Source of the DNA: Mucilaginibacter corticis
GTDB lineage: Bacteria; Bacteroidota; Bacteroidia; Sphingobacteriales; Sphingobacteriaceae
Direction of reading: 5' to 3'
NCBI RefSeq assembly: GCF_007558865.1
Contig: NZ_VLPK01000003.1
Span: 372,001 to 436,000, forward strand
Length of the DNA stretch: 64,000 nucleotides
The stretch's first letter is position 1. The number at the start of each line of letters is the position of its first letter. The position numbers and the translations under genes are program-made. The notes beneath the pieces were generated by a model. It was not told the origin of the DNA. It worked only from the letters and a program-made list of their open reading frames with translations, and did no database searches. Of this stretch, positions 24,964-34,826 are shown piece after piece.

Positions 24964-26203
24964 TAGTTTGCTCGGCAAGATAGATTAATGTAGATGAGTT
25001 ATCCTTTCTGAACAACTTGTTTGCTTCTTCTTTTATTTGCGCCGGGGTTACCGCCAGAAATTTTTCAGTTTCGTTGTTGAACAGATTGGCGTCGCCCAAC
25101 AGTTCATAATAGGCCAGGTTCATGGCTTTGTCTAACAATGACATTTCTGAAAATATCATGGTCGATTCTGTTTTGTTCTGAACCTTGGTCAGCTCATCAG
25201 CCGGTACTTCATGTGTTTTCAGTAATTCTACTTCTTCCCATAGTGCCGCCTCGGCCTGCTCAATGGTTACACCTTCGGTTGGCTTGCCTTCCAACACAAA
25301 CATACCTTTATCCAGGCTGCCAAACACATAAGCGTGAACCTCGCTAAAAAGCTGTTTATCCTTCACCAAATTACGGTACATACGCGACGAATTACCGCGT
25401 GAAAGAATATCAGAGATCAGCTCGACCGCGTAAAATTCCTTTTCACGCCTGCCCGGCATCTGCAGGGCTATATATACATCATTAACCGGTACTTTAGCCG
25501 TAATGGTTTCGCGACGCACTTCGTGTTGTTGTGGCTCCTGCGGTAAATTACGGGTATATTTTTCGCCTGCCGGGATTGGGCCGAACCATTTTTGCGCCAG
25601 CTCTTTAACCTGCTCCAGCTTAACATCACCACCCACAACCATAATGGCGTTTTGCGGGTTATAGTGTTTTTTAAAGAATGCTTTTACATCTTCAATTTTA
25701 GCGTCGGCAATGTGTTCGATATTTTTACCGATGGTATCCCAAAGGTATGGGTGCTTTTTATAAACCATTGGCCGTAAACGCAGCCAAACATCGCCGTAAG
25801 GCTGGTTCAGGTAGCGCTGTTTAAACTCTTCTATCACCACTTTGCGCTGTACTTCAAGGCTTTCTTCGCTAAAAGCCAGGCTCAGCATACGGTCGCTTTC
25901 CAGCCAAAAAGCAGTTTCTAAATTGGCAGATGGCAGGGTGATATAGTAGTTGGTAATATCGTTACTGGTAAAAGCATTGTTCTCGCCGCCTACCTTTTGC
26001 AAAGGACCGTCGTAATTGGGGATATTTACAGATCCGCCAAACATCAGGTGCTCAAACAAGTGCGCAAAACCGGTCTGCTCGGGGTTCTCATCGCGCGAGC
26101 CAACATCATACAATATATTAACTACGGCCATTGGGGTGGTACTATCTTCATGAACAATAACGCGGAGGCCGTTGTCCAGTGTAAATCGGTTGAATTTAAC
26201 CAT
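24956..26203 (-). CDS. M16 family zinc peptidase, catalytic subunit
   Basis: About 415 residues from the ATG at 26203 (MVKFNRFTLDNGLRVIVHED); a start 33 bp upstream would add residues unlike the family. The inverted zinc motif is present in GFAHLFEHLMFGGS (HxxEH), and the distal Glu lies in VVIEEFKQRYLNQPYG. It pairs with the following HxxEH-less subunit, as in bacterial M16B heterodimers. No signal peptide is visible in either partner. Confidence 0.92.
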   Translation of the reverse strand: MVKFNRFTLDNGLRVIVHEDSTTPMAVVNILYDVGSRDENPEQTGFAHLFEHLMFGGSVNIPNYDGPLQKVGGENNAFTSNDITNYYITLPSANLETAFWLESDRMLSLAFSEESLEVQRKVVIEEFKQRYLNQPYGDVWLRLRPMVYKKHPYLWDTIGKNIEHIADAKIEDVKAFFKKHYNPQNAIMVVGGDVKLEQVKELAQKWFGPIPAGEKYTRNLPQEPQQHEVRRETITAKVPVNDVYIALQMPGRREKEFYAVELISDILSRGNSSRMYRNLVKDKQLFSEVHAYVFGSLDKGMFVLEGKPTEGVTIEQAEAALWEEVELLKTHEVPADELTKVQNKTESTMIFSEMSLLDKAMNLAYYELLGDANLFNNETEKFLAVTPAQIKEEANKLFRKDNSSTLIYLAEQTND

Positions 26204-26318
26204 ATATAAGTTATTCGTTATAAAAGTAGTGGACAAATGTATTGATTTTAGGCTATTTGTATAAGTAAGCGTAATGTTATATTTTTTATTTTCGTTTACC
26301 GAAGGATATTAAACCAGT

Positions 26319-26867
26319 ATGAACCAGGCCGAACTCATTAAGCAAATAACCGCCACTATAGGTAAATTAAAGGTGCTTGAGTTAGGCAAAATACTCCACA
26401 ACAAAAACTTCAACTTACGCGATCTGATAGACATTACCTTATATCCTGACGATGCTATTGCATTCAGAGCAGCCTGGTTACTTGAAAATGTATTTTTACA
26501 ATACCCCGAGGTTTACCTGCCTGATCTGGATTATCTTTTATCAAAAATAAACCTGGTAAAATCTGCCGGGGCTAAAAGGCATTATGCTAAAATCGTTATG
26601 CACATAACAGACAGGCGTGCGCAGGAGATCATTAAGGAAAAAGTAAACGAACTGGACCTTGAATCAACGATAACGCAATTGTTTGATTGGATGATAGACC
26701 CTGAAATAAAGATAGCTGTAAAGGCTTTTGCTGCCGAAGCTTTGTTTAACCTGCGCCACCATTATTATTGGATTACAGAAGAACTGGCTAACCAATTACA
26801 GTTTTTGATGCGTGATGGAACTGCGGCTATACAAAGCCGTGGAAAAAGGTTGTTGAAAGAATTATAG
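26319..26867 (+). CDS. Helical repeat (HEAT-like) protein of unknown function
   Basis: 182 residues, nearly all alpha-helical, with repeated helix pairs: FRAAWLLENVFLQYPEVY, KRHYAKIVMHITDRRAQEII, KIAVKAFAAEALFNLRHHYY. The spacing resembles HEAT/armadillo repeats. Soluble, no catalytic motif. Such proteins usually serve as scaffolds. It is divergent from the M16 operon and followed directly by an 18-bp palindrome. Confidence 0.65.
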   Translation: MNQAELIKQITATIGKLKVLELGKILHNKNFNLRDLIDITLYPDDAIAFRAAWLLENVFLQYPEVYLPDLDYLLSKINLVKSAGAKRHYAKIVMHITDRRAQEIIKEKVNELDLESTITQLFDWMIDPEIKIAVKAFAAEALFNLRHHYYWITEELANQLQFLMRDGTAAIQSRGKRLLKEL

Positions 26868-26868
26868 A

Positions 26869-26886
26869 GACGCAATGCATTGCGTC
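26869..26886. terminator. 18-bp perfect palindrome after the HEAT-like gene
   Basis: GACGCAATGCATTGCGTC, one nucleotide after the stop codon, flanked by AGA and CCCT so that the stem can extend with one mismatch. It lies between convergent genes. It can form a nine-pair stem in RNA but lacks a T-run, so it is either a weak terminator or a dispersed repeat unit. Confidence 0.45.
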
Positions 26887-26899
26887 CCTACAATATATT

Positions 26900-27244
26900 T
26901 TACGCCTGCGGCTTATCGCTGCCGTGCAGGTTATGGCTCACCATGTAGTGATGCAATTTGGCTTCTATGGCCGATGAGCTATCATCAGCATAAGTGCCAT
27001 AGGCGTTCACAATAAGCCCCTTTAAATTATATTTTGGCGAACTGACCGCGTAAACAATTGACATATCGGCGGGGTTACTTGCACCCTCAAAACGATAAAA
27101 TTCATCTATCGAAAAATCGTCAGCGGTCATGTGTATGTTTTTCGATTTGTCGTCAATAGTGTCGCCTTCCATGCTTAAGTTAGCCGTATATCCTCTTTTC
27201 ATCAAATCATTAGTGGCATCCACTAAAGTTTCATAATTTTCCAT
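26900..27244 (-). CDS. Small conserved Bacteroidota protein (often labelled phosphoribosylpyrophosphate synthetase)
   Basis: 114 residues. It starts MENYETLVDATNDLMKRGYT and contains DEFYRFEGASNPADMSIVYA and LIVNAYGTYAD. Close relatives are widely labelled phosphoribosylpyrophosphate synthetase, but the protein is about a third of the size of Prs and has none of its PRPP or ATP motifs, so that name is not supported. Soluble alpha/beta, function unknown. Confidence 0.7.
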   Translation of the reverse strand: MENYETLVDATNDLMKRGYTANLSMEGDTIDDKSKNIHMTADDFSIDEFYRFEGASNPADMSIVYAVSSPKYNLKGLIVNAYGTYADDSSSAIEAKLHHYMVSHNLHGSDKPQA

Positions 27245-27347
27245 GATAGTGTAGTTTAAATACAGGGCAACAAAACGTAGCCCTGTAGTTATTTAAACTA
27301 CAAAACAGGCATGGTTGTTTGAATTGTTCAGAAAGATTTTTGCAGAC

Positions 27348-28703
27348 TTAAATGGTTCTGTTGGTATCCCAATTTTCAAGATAATGTGCTATCCTGCTTA
27401 AAAACGAGCCACCTAAAGCACCGTCAACCACACGGTGATCATACGATAACGACAGGAACATCATATGCCTTATCGCTATTACATCGCCCTGCGGAGTTTC
27501 AATAACGGCAGGCTTTTTCTTGATAGCCCCAACCGCTAAAATAGCAACCTGCGGCTGGTTAATTATTGGCGTGCCCATTACGTTACCAAATGTACCCACG
27601 TTGGTAATGGTGAAGGTTCCGTCTTTTACATCATCAGGCTGTAGCTTGCCGGTACGTGCCTTATTAGCCAGGCTGTTTACCGCTTTGGTTATGCCAAGCA
27701 GGTTTAATTCTTCGGCCTTTTTAATTACCGGCACAATTAAATTACCACTCGGTAAAGCAGTAGCCATGCTGATATTTATAGCAGCTTTTTTAATGATCTG
27801 CGTACCGTTTACAGATACGTTAACCAATGGGTAATCTTTAATGGCTTTCACCACAGCCTCAATAAATATAGGGGTGAAAGTTATTTTTTCGCCTTCGCGT
27901 TTTTCAAAGCTGTTCTTTATTTTTTCGCGCCATTGTACCAAAGCGGTCACATCGGCTTCAACAAAAGAAGTAACATGCGGCGAGGTTTGCTTGCTCATTA
28001 CCATATGTTCGGCGATTAAGCGGCGCATCCTGTCCATTTCAATGATCTCGTCAGCACCTGACGCTGATACTGCCGGTTTTACATATTCTGATCCTGAGGC
28101 TTCCGGCTGAGTTTGGGCCGGCGACGCGGTCCTGCTGCGCACATACCTTAATATATCATCTTTAGTTAAACGCCCTTCGGCACCCGTGCCGGGGATACTA
28201 TCCAACTCTTTAATATCTATGTTTTCCTGCAACGCGATATGCTTCACAAGCGGCGAATAAAATCTCGATTCGCTTCTGAACTCGGACGGCGTCGGTGTTG
28301 GCACATCAGCAGCAACCTGCGGACGTTGCTCTAATTGCTCAGTGCCGGGGATATCCTGTGGCTCGGCTGTTGCAGCAGCTACGGGTTCCTGGACAATTGG
28401 CTGTGGTGCAGCTTCGGGTTGTGCAGGTGCAGGTGACGCAGGAGTTTCCTCCTGTTCAGGCTCATCTGTTTCAATAATAGCTATAACAGAACCTACCTGT
28501 GCAACTTCATCCTCTTTAAAACGCTGTTCAACCAATTTACCTGCTACAGGCGATGGTACTTCAGAGTCTACTTTATCGGTGGCAATTTCCATTACTGCGT
28601 CGTCGGCCTTAATGTAATCACCTGGTTTTTTAAGCCATTTAATTACAGTTGCTTCTGCAACACTTTCACCCATCTTCGGCAATAACAGTTGGTATTTAGC
28701 CAT
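27348..28703 (-). CDS. 2-oxoacid dehydrogenase complex, dihydrolipoamide acyltransferase (E2)
   Basis: 451 residues. The N-terminal lipoyl domain (about 1-80) has EIATDKVDSEVPSP with the lipoylated Lys in TDKVD. After a Pro/Ala/Glu-rich linker there is the E1/E3-binding domain (about 152-190, SPLVKHIALQENIDIKEL and GTGAEGRLTKDDILRYV), then the catalytic domain with SYDHRVVDGA near the C-terminus carrying the active-site His and Asp. The sequence and single lipoyl domain fit a branched-chain or unspecified 2-oxoacid complex. E1 and E3 genes are not adjacent. Confidence 0.93.
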   Translation of the reverse strand: MAKYQLLLPKMGESVAEATVIKWLKKPGDYIKADDAVMEIATDKVDSEVPSPVAGKLVEQRFKEDEVAQVGSVIAIIETDEPEQEETPASPAPAQPEAAPQPIVQEPVAAATAEPQDIPGTEQLEQRPQVAADVPTPTPSEFRSESRFYSPLVKHIALQENIDIKELDSIPGTGAEGRLTKDDILRYVRSRTASPAQTQPEASGSEYVKPAVSASGADEIIEMDRMRRLIAEHMVMSKQTSPHVTSFVEADVTALVQWREKIKNSFEKREGEKITFTPIFIEAVVKAIKDYPLVNVSVNGTQIIKKAAINISMATALPSGNLIVPVIKKAEELNLLGITKAVNSLANKARTGKLQPDDVKDGTFTITNVGTFGNVMGTPIINQPQVAILAVGAIKKKPAVIETPQGDVIAIRHMMFLSLSYDHRVVDGALGGSFLSRIAHYLENWDTNRTI

Positions 28704-28746
28704 AAATAAAATATAGTTCTTTGCTCAAAATTAGAAAAATAGTTGT

Positions 28747-29994
28747 TTACTTCTCAACATCTTTCAGTAAATTATTCAACATGAATAATGCGCTGGTAGC
28801 GCTGCGTTCTATATTTTGCTGGCGTTTATTGCCAAATGTGAATTTCTTTTTAACTGTCTTTTTTGCGGATGCTACTGCAATCCAAACAGTTCCAACCGGT
28901 TTATCAGGCAAACCGCCATCGGGCCCGGCAATACCCGTTACCGCAATAGCGTAATCCGACTTAAAATTTAACAGTGCGCCTTCAACCATTTCAACAACGG
29001 TTTCCTCGCTTACCGCGCCGTGTTGCCACAAGGTTTCATTTTTCACACCAAGTATGCTCTCCTTTAACTCGTACGAATAAGAGATCGCTCCGCCAAAAAA
29101 TACTTTTGACGAACCCGCGTGCTGGGTAAATAAATGTGATATATAGCCGCCTGTGCAGCTTTCGGCAACAGAAAGGGTAAGCCCTTTTTCGGTCATGTAA
29201 TTTAATATCGCCTTTTCAAGCGGGATATCTTCTTCGGCCACAACAAAGTTGCCTACACGTTCTACGATCTTCGCGGCGTAGTCATTGATCTCAGCGCGTA
29301 GTTCGTTTTCGTTATCGCCATGCCCGCTTAGCCGTAACCTTACCGAACCCAGTTTTGGCAGGTAAGCCAGTTTAATATGTGCGGGTAATGAATCTTCAAT
29401 ATCAGCTATCCGTTCGGCCAGGAATGATTCTCCTTCGCCAACAGTCAATATCGTTTTATGAATGATGACAGGCAGTTTAAATAACGTCTTTAATTTCGGG
29501 ATCACTTCTTCCTCCATCAAATACATCATTTCAAACGGCACCCCCGGCATTGACATATAAATTTTGCCATCCTGGTTAAACCACATACCCGGAGCCGTGC
29601 CATTTTTATTGACGATAACCTCACAATTTGCCGGTACTTGCGCCTGCAGTCGATTTATATCAAGCATCGGGCGGTTATATTTCTCAAATATGCGCAGCAC
29701 GTTATCCAGTGCCGCTTGGTTTTCAACCATCCCTACGCCAAAATATTCGGCAAGGGTGTTTTTAGTGATATCGTCTTTTGTAGGTCCAAGTCCGCCTGTA
29801 ATTAATATAATATCTGCCCGCTTTGCCGCTTCGGCTAACGCAGTCAGGATGTGTTGCTTATCATCAGACACAGACGAGATCTGTTTTACACTAATACCTG
29901 CATTATTAAGCTGCTGCGCCATCCATGCCGAATTGGTGTCGACAATCTGGCCTATTAGTATTTCGTCGCCTATGGTTATAATTTCTGCAAGCAT
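28747..29994 (-). CDS. cinA: CinA family nicotinamide-nucleotide amidohydrolase
   Basis: 415 residues. The N-terminal MoCF/COG1058 domain has IITIGDEILIGQIVDTNSAW and ITGGLGPTKDDITKN. The C-terminal amidohydrolase domain has LSVAESCTGGYISHL with the catalytic Ser, and AVTGIAGPDGG. It deamidates NMN to NaMN in pyridine nucleotide salvage; the N-terminal domain is an ADP-ribose pyrophosphatase in some homologues. It starts four nucleotides before the lptD stop, so it is probably transcribed with lptD. Confidence 0.95.
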   Translation of the reverse strand: MLAEIITIGDEILIGQIVDTNSAWMAQQLNNAGISVKQISSVSDDKQHILTALAEAAKRADIILITGGLGPTKDDITKNTLAEYFGVGMVENQAALDNVLRIFEKYNRPMLDINRLQAQVPANCEVIVNKNGTAPGMWFNQDGKIYMSMPGVPFEMMYLMEEEVIPKLKTLFKLPVIIHKTILTVGEGESFLAERIADIEDSLPAHIKLAYLPKLGSVRLRLSGHGDNENELRAEINDYAAKIVERVGNFVVAEEDIPLEKAILNYMTEKGLTLSVAESCTGGYISHLFTQHAGSSKVFFGGAISYSYELKESILGVKNETLWQHGAVSEETVVEMVEGALLNFKSDYAIAVTGIAGPDGGLPDKPVGTVWIAVASAKKTVKKKFTFGNKRQQNIERSATSALFMLNNLLKDVEK

Positions 29995-29998
29995 TATT

Positions 29999-32755
29999 TT
30001 ATTGATTGAAGTTTGTGTTACTGGTATAATCGCTCCGTTTACTCAGTTTTAACGCTTGCAAAATAGCTGATTTTACCTTTAATGTAACATTATATGATTT
30101 ATAATAACCAAACGGCACCCAGTTTACCGACAGGTCCCAACAATGCAGATCCCGATAAATAGCGAATGAGGTTGCGCTACTTATTTGCCTGGCTACCAGG
30201 TCATAGTTGGTATTAAACTGCACCTTCCATTTAGGTGTGAGGCTAAAATCCCCGCTCAGCATGACCGTATTTGATCGCGTACTCCTGAAATAAGCATCAG
30301 AAAAACTGAAGTTGTAATTTATCACTAGGTTCCACGGTATGTTAAAGTCTACATAGGCGTAGGGGTCACTATTTAAAAGCGCCAGGCTTTGCCGTTGGGC
30401 ATCGGTAGCATTTGCCAATGTGTTAGGCATATTGGGGTTATAACCGGGCAGATTATTATTGTTGTTTGTTGAAGGGTGGAAAGATGCCGGATTTAAACTG
30501 CCGCTTACACTAAAGCCAAATTGTGTGAGCTTTGGTAACTTTCCGTCCTGCCAGGTATAGCGGTTTATCTGCCTGGCGTAAGTGGTGATCTGCCCGTTGG
30601 ATATAGAGTCACGGATATAAGTAACATAAGGATTAAGTACGCCGTTAAAACTAATATTTACCTTATCATGCAATACACTGGTATGGCCTGAAAACGATAT
30701 TGGTTGTAACTTGAAAGAATCCGCAGCGAAGTTATAAAACGATGATAAAGACAGGCTTTGCAATAGCTGTATCTTACTGGGTGTCTGTGACGTATCGGTA
30801 CTCTTAGGCCGCAATTTTGCTTCAAGGTTATTATCAATATTAAAGCTTATACCTGCCTGCCTGCCACTTGCAGGTCCACCATATACCGAATTATTAAAAA
30901 TTGAGTAACGCTGATAAACCACAGGGTAAGGGACAGTAGCATTGCTTACAATTAATTGATTGTAACTTCTGTCAAGGCTTGAATAATCAGGCGAATAACT
31001 AAAACCGATAGAAGGTGTTATAATATGACGTATGGCCATAAGCTTACTGTTCTTAAAGGTAACCATACCATATATTTTGGTAGATAAACCCGCGCCTAAA
31101 TTATAATTACCAACCCTTCTGAAACCCGGTACAGTATCGGTAACCAATGAATCGGCCCTTGCATAATGCTCGCGTATAGTTTGAAAATACCAGCGATCTG
31201 TATAATTAGCGTTTACGTTAAATTGGAAATACTTAAGAACGTTAAAGCTTAACCCAACCGGAATTTGATGCTGAATACCATTTTGCATCCGTTTGGTAAG
31301 TGTTTCGCTGGTAAACAACTCTGTTTCGGGCACGTTATTTATTTTGTTTGTTGCCGTCATGTTGTACGAAAGAGTTATTTTTTGATACCATTTTTGCTCG
31401 CCCACCCTGTCCTTCGAGTCGAAAGGATTGATACTGGACATGCTAAAGTTAATATTCGGCAACTCTAACGAAACCGTTTTTGCTGTAAGGTCCTGGCTAT
31501 GCGAAATACTGGTGGTTAAATTAAACGGCGTACCATCCCAGGTTCTTGAATAAGCTATACTTGAACGCAAAGCGTTTTGTGTAAGTTGTTGCAGGTTATA
31601 TCCTAAAGATGCCCCATTGTTTTGAAAATAGCTGGATGTACCCGCGTTCACCGACGCGCTAAAAGTACTACCGGGGCTGGCATTAGGGTTTTGGCTATGC
31701 TGCCAGTTAATGTGAAAATCTTTTGCAGCAGGGTCGCCGGGCAATCCGTTATTATGCGAACTATAGCTTAACGTTAAATTACCATTGTATTTATAACGTT
31801 TCATATAATCAAGCGAACTACTTACCTCGTATGATCCGTTTGAGTAATAAGTACCCAGGTTAGTAAGATCGGCATAGTCGCCAAAGCCTAAATAATAACC
31901 AAAATCACGCAGGAAAAAGCCGTACGTGGCATCCTCGCCAAAAGTTGGCAGCAGCACACCAGACGACCTTGTGTTAGGCTTAGGGAAAAAACCAAACGGA
32001 ATACCTATAGGAATAGGAATACCTTCGATCTCAAGGTAAGCCGGGCCTGAAATGATGTGGGTCTTCTCGCCTATACCCCGGGTAATAACTATACCGTAAT
32101 CGGGATCCTCGCCTTTTGAGGGCTTATCGCAAGCACTGAATATAATATTATGGTAAGCAACCTCATCCTCATTCAATTTTTTGGCCTGCCCGTGCGAAAT
32201 ATAGTTACCATCCTGCTCGGTAAATACGTTATGTACCAACCCTTTTTTTGTTTCATAATTAAACAGCAGCGAGTCTGAAGTGAGCGGCGAATCTTTGCCT
32301 TGTTTTGAAATAGGCCGGCCAATATAACGTCCGGTTTTAGGGTCTCTGCGCCCGCTGGCATATATCAGGTGGTTCTTTCTATCTATCCTGATATAATCGG
32401 CATCAAGTTCAAAATCGCCATAGGTTACACGGGCATTGCCTATGCGGTAACTTATTTCTGTTTTAACATCATTATAGCTGGAGTCTGCAATGTCCTTTAT
32501 CTCGGTTGTATCTGCGGCAACTCCTTTTTTTGTGGTGTCATTTGCAATAACCAATCGTGAAGTGTCGTTTTTACGTGCAGAACTTACCTTAGATTTTTTA
32601 CCTTTATTATAAAGTTTAGGATATTTTGCTGAATCAATCGGTATAATTGTATCTGAAACACGTTTATTTATGGTAGCCCTGCCTTTATGTGCAAAAGCTA
32701 TTATGTTTACCATTAAAATAATTGCAAATAGAAAAATTAAGTTGATGAATTTCAA
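29999..32755 (-). CDS. lptD: LPS-assembly protein LptD-like outer-membrane protein
   Basis: 918 residues. Initiation appears to be at TTG (32755), because a stop lies just upstream and this start completes the signal peptide (MKFINLIFLFAIILMVNIIA); the first ATG at 32713 would truncate it. The N-terminal OstA-like beta-jellyroll region (about 90-250) has GNARVTYGDFELDADYIRID and SGPAYLEIEGIPIPIGIPFG. The rest is a large beta-barrel with SGVLLPTFGEDATYGFFLRD. It inserts LPS into the outer membrane. It is divergent from the amidase gene across 52 bp. Confidence 0.88.
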   Translation of the reverse strand: MKFINLIFLFAIILMVNIIAFAHKGRATINKRVSDTIIPIDSAKYPKLYNKGKKSKVSSARKNDTSRLVIANDTTKKGVAADTTEIKDIADSSYNDVKTEISYRIGNARVTYGDFELDADYIRIDRKNHLIYASGRRDPKTGRYIGRPISKQGKDSPLTSDSLLFNYETKKGLVHNVFTEQDGNYISHGQAKKLNEDEVAYHNIIFSACDKPSKGEDPDYGIVITRGIGEKTHIISGPAYLEIEGIPIPIGIPFGFFPKPNTRSSGVLLPTFGEDATYGFFLRDFGYYLGFGDYADLTNLGTYYSNGSYEVSSSLDYMKRYKYNGNLTLSYSSHNNGLPGDPAAKDFHINWQHSQNPNASPGSTFSASVNAGTSSYFQNNGASLGYNLQQLTQNALRSSIAYSRTWDGTPFNLTTSISHSQDLTAKTVSLELPNINFSMSSINPFDSKDRVGEQKWYQKITLSYNMTATNKINNVPETELFTSETLTKRMQNGIQHQIPVGLSFNVLKYFQFNVNANYTDRWYFQTIREHYARADSLVTDTVPGFRRVGNYNLGAGLSTKIYGMVTFKNSKLMAIRHIITPSIGFSYSPDYSSLDRSYNQLIVSNATVPYPVVYQRYSIFNNSVYGGPASGRQAGISFNIDNNLEAKLRPKSTDTSQTPSKIQLLQSLSLSSFYNFAADSFKLQPISFSGHTSVLHDKVNISFNGVLNPYVTYIRDSISNGQITTYARQINRYTWQDGKLPKLTQFGFSVSGSLNPASFHPSTNNNNNLPGYNPNMPNTLANATDAQRQSLALLNSDPYAYVDFNIPWNLVINYNFSFSDAYFRSTRSNTVMLSGDFSLTPKWKVQFNTNYDLVARQISSATSFAIYRDLHCWDLSVNWVPFGYYKSYNVTLKVKSAILQALKLSKRSDYTSNTNFNQ

Positions 32756-32807
32756 AATTGGTTATGAATAGTATTTTTGCAAAAAAAGTTAACAGCGTTC
32801 AAAAATA

Positions 32808-33710
32808 ATGAAAAATAAGGCATTGAAAAGATTGATTTTTGGATTAGTGGCATTACCGGTGTGCTTTTCTCTATTTTCCTTTACTTTACTTCCAACAACA
32901 AAAATTGATACCGTTGTAAATAGTGGCTTTAAACTAAAAACCATTATTGTTGATGCGGGTCATGGCGGTGCTCCTACCGGCACGGGCCATTTTTCGCATG
33001 GGGCATCAGGTTCTTTTTCAACCGAAAGAGGTGTAACGCTTGCGGTGGCACTTAAATTGCAAAAAGCGATCGAAAAAAACGTAGATGGCGTTCATGCGGT
33101 ACTTACCCGTAAAACAGAAGACGATGTATCTTTTGAAAAACGAGCTGAAATTGCCAATGAAAACAAAGGCGACCTGTTTATTTCTCTTCACTGCAACGCC
33201 CTGCCCGATAGAGTTATCAGAGAACGTGTGGGTACTAAAAGAGGTAAAGGTGTTTACAAAACCGCACGGGTAGCTGATAAGTCAGGTAAAGGAGTTTTAA
33301 TGTTGGTATATGCTTTAAAACGCACCAAAGAGCAGCAAAATGAAATTAAATCAAATACACTTGAAGAGGATATTGACGATGGAAGCGCTGTTGATCCAAA
33401 TGATCCGATAACTGTTATATTAACTAATGAATATAACCGGCGATTTAGACTGCGAAGTATAAAATTTGCAAATATTCTTGCTTCTGAATTTGTTGATGAG
33501 GATGAGCGAAAATTGGAGGGGGTACGTGAACAAAGCCTGTATGTGCTTTGCCACAGTGCAATGCCATCGGTTTTGATAGAGATAGGATATATTACCAATC
33601 CTGAAGAAGAGCAGTACCTGAATTCGGAAGAAGGACAAGACGCAATTGTAAAGACCATTGTGCAGGCTATAAAAATTTATAAGGACGATGTAGAACAAGT
33701 AGCAAAATAA
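32808..33710 (+). CDS. N-acetylmuramoyl-L-alanine amidase (Amidase_3)
   Basis: 300 residues with an N-terminal membrane/signal segment (about 7-28). The zinc ligands are in IIVDAGHGG, a downstream Glu in STERGVTLAVAL, and SLHCNAL; the catalytic Glu is in VLIEIGYITNPEEE. It cleaves the peptide stem from MurNAc during cell separation. An insertion between strands (about 145-205, with RIRERVGTKRGKG-like basic residues and the acidic EEDIDDG) is typical of AmiC-like enzymes with a regulatory helix. A TATTTTTG element at 32772-32779 is a -7 promoter candidate. Confidence 0.92.
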   Translation: MKNKALKRLIFGLVALPVCFSLFSFTLLPTTKIDTVVNSGFKLKTIIVDAGHGGAPTGTGHFSHGASGSFSTERGVTLAVALKLQKAIEKNVDGVHAVLTRKTEDDVSFEKRAEIANENKGDLFISLHCNALPDRVIRERVGTKRGKGVYKTARVADKSGKGVLMLVYALKRTKEQQNEIKSNTLEEDIDDGSAVDPNDPITVILTNEYNRRFRLRSIKFANILASEFVDEDERKLEGVREQSLYVLCHSAMPSVLIEIGYITNPEEEQYLNSEEGQDAIVKTIVQAIKIYKDDVEQVAK

Positions 33711-33826
33711 TTGGTTATAGTGGTGTAAGATCTTTGCAGTTGAACAGGAAATAACGACCATTTAGACAACATTATAGCTGATGCCAAACATTTACCATCT
33801 GCAATCTATTATCACAAATCTATAAT

Positions 33827-34777
33827 ATGAAGATATCTAACGAAACCAAAATAGGCGCTTTAACTACTGTTGCCATAACTATATTGATACTGGGTTACAG
33901 CTTTTTAAGAGGTAACGATGTCTTTTCAGGATCTAATAAATTTTATGCCATTTATAAAAGCGTTGATGGATTAACGGTATCAAAACCTGTGTTGGTTAAT
34001 GGTTTCCAGATAGGCCATATATCTAAAATGCAACTGGGCGAAGATGGTCGTACTACCGTCGAGTTCAAAATCAAATCAGAATATAATATCCCGGTTAATA
34101 CGCTTGCTAAACTGGTAAGTTCTGACCTTTTAGGTAACAAGGCGGTTGTTTTCTTATTAGGCGACAGTAAACAATATGCCGAAAACAAAGATACTTTACG
34201 TGCGGATATACAGGGTAGCCTGGCAGAAAGCCTGCAACCTATCCAAACCAAGGCTGAAAACCTGATGACCAAACTCGACTCGTCATTAGCGGCTGTTAAT
34301 AAGATCCTGAACCCCAATTTTCAGAAAAATGTCGACCGTAGCTTTGCCAGCATCGCCAATTCATTGCAGACATTAGAGGGCACAACCAAAAAAATCGACA
34401 ACTTGGTAGGATCACAAACCGGACATATCAACGGCATCCTGGCAAATGCCGAAGCGGTATCAGGCAACTTAAAGGTTACTACCGCTGGCTTGAATAAAGT
34501 TACCGACAACTTCCAGAAATTTAGCGGCGACCTTGCCAATTCAAACATTAAACAAACGCTTGATAACGCCAACAAAGCTACTGCCGATCTGCAAGCTACT
34601 ATGAGTAATATCAACAGTACCAAAGGCTCGTTAGGCTTATTGTTGAACGATGATCATCTGTACAAGAACCTGCAATCAGCATCAGAAAACATGAACGCGC
34701 TGTTTATTGATCTTAAAGCCAATCCTAAACGTTATGTACACTTCTCGGTGTTCGGCGGGGGTAGTAAAAAGGATTAG
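33827..34777 (+). CDS. MlaD/MCE-domain lipid-transport substrate-binding protein
   Basis: 316 residues with one N-terminal membrane anchor (about 9-28, IGALTTVAITILILGYSFL). The MCE domain (about 38-115) has YAIYKSVDGLTVSKPVLVNG and VSSDLLGNKAVVFLLGD. The C-terminal part is a long Asn/Lys/Leu-rich helical region. It is the periplasmic ring subunit of an Mla-like phospholipid transporter between the membranes. The ABC permease and ATPase genes are not adjacent here. It follows the amidase gene by 116 bp. Confidence 0.92.
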   Translation: MKISNETKIGALTTVAITILILGYSFLRGNDVFSGSNKFYAIYKSVDGLTVSKPVLVNGFQIGHISKMQLGEDGRTTVEFKIKSEYNIPVNTLAKLVSSDLLGNKAVVFLLGDSKQYAENKDTLRADIQGSLAESLQPIQTKAENLMTKLDSSLAAVNKILNPNFQKNVDRSFASIANSLQTLEGTTKKIDNLVGSQTGHINGILANAEAVSGNLKVTTAGLNKVTDNFQKFSGDLANSNIKQTLDNANKATADLQATMSNINSTKGSLGLLLNDDHLYKNLQSASENMNALFIDLKANPKRYVHFSVFGGGSKKD

Positions 34778-34826
34778 TGGCCTATTCAAAAGGTCAAGCT
34801 TAATTTAGCGTAATAACATAGTAATT

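Noticed and set aside
26900..27244. Phosphoribosylpyrophosphate synthetase
   Set aside because: The protein is 114 residues and lacks the PRPP-binding and ATP-binding motifs of Prs; the label common for such proteins is not supported.
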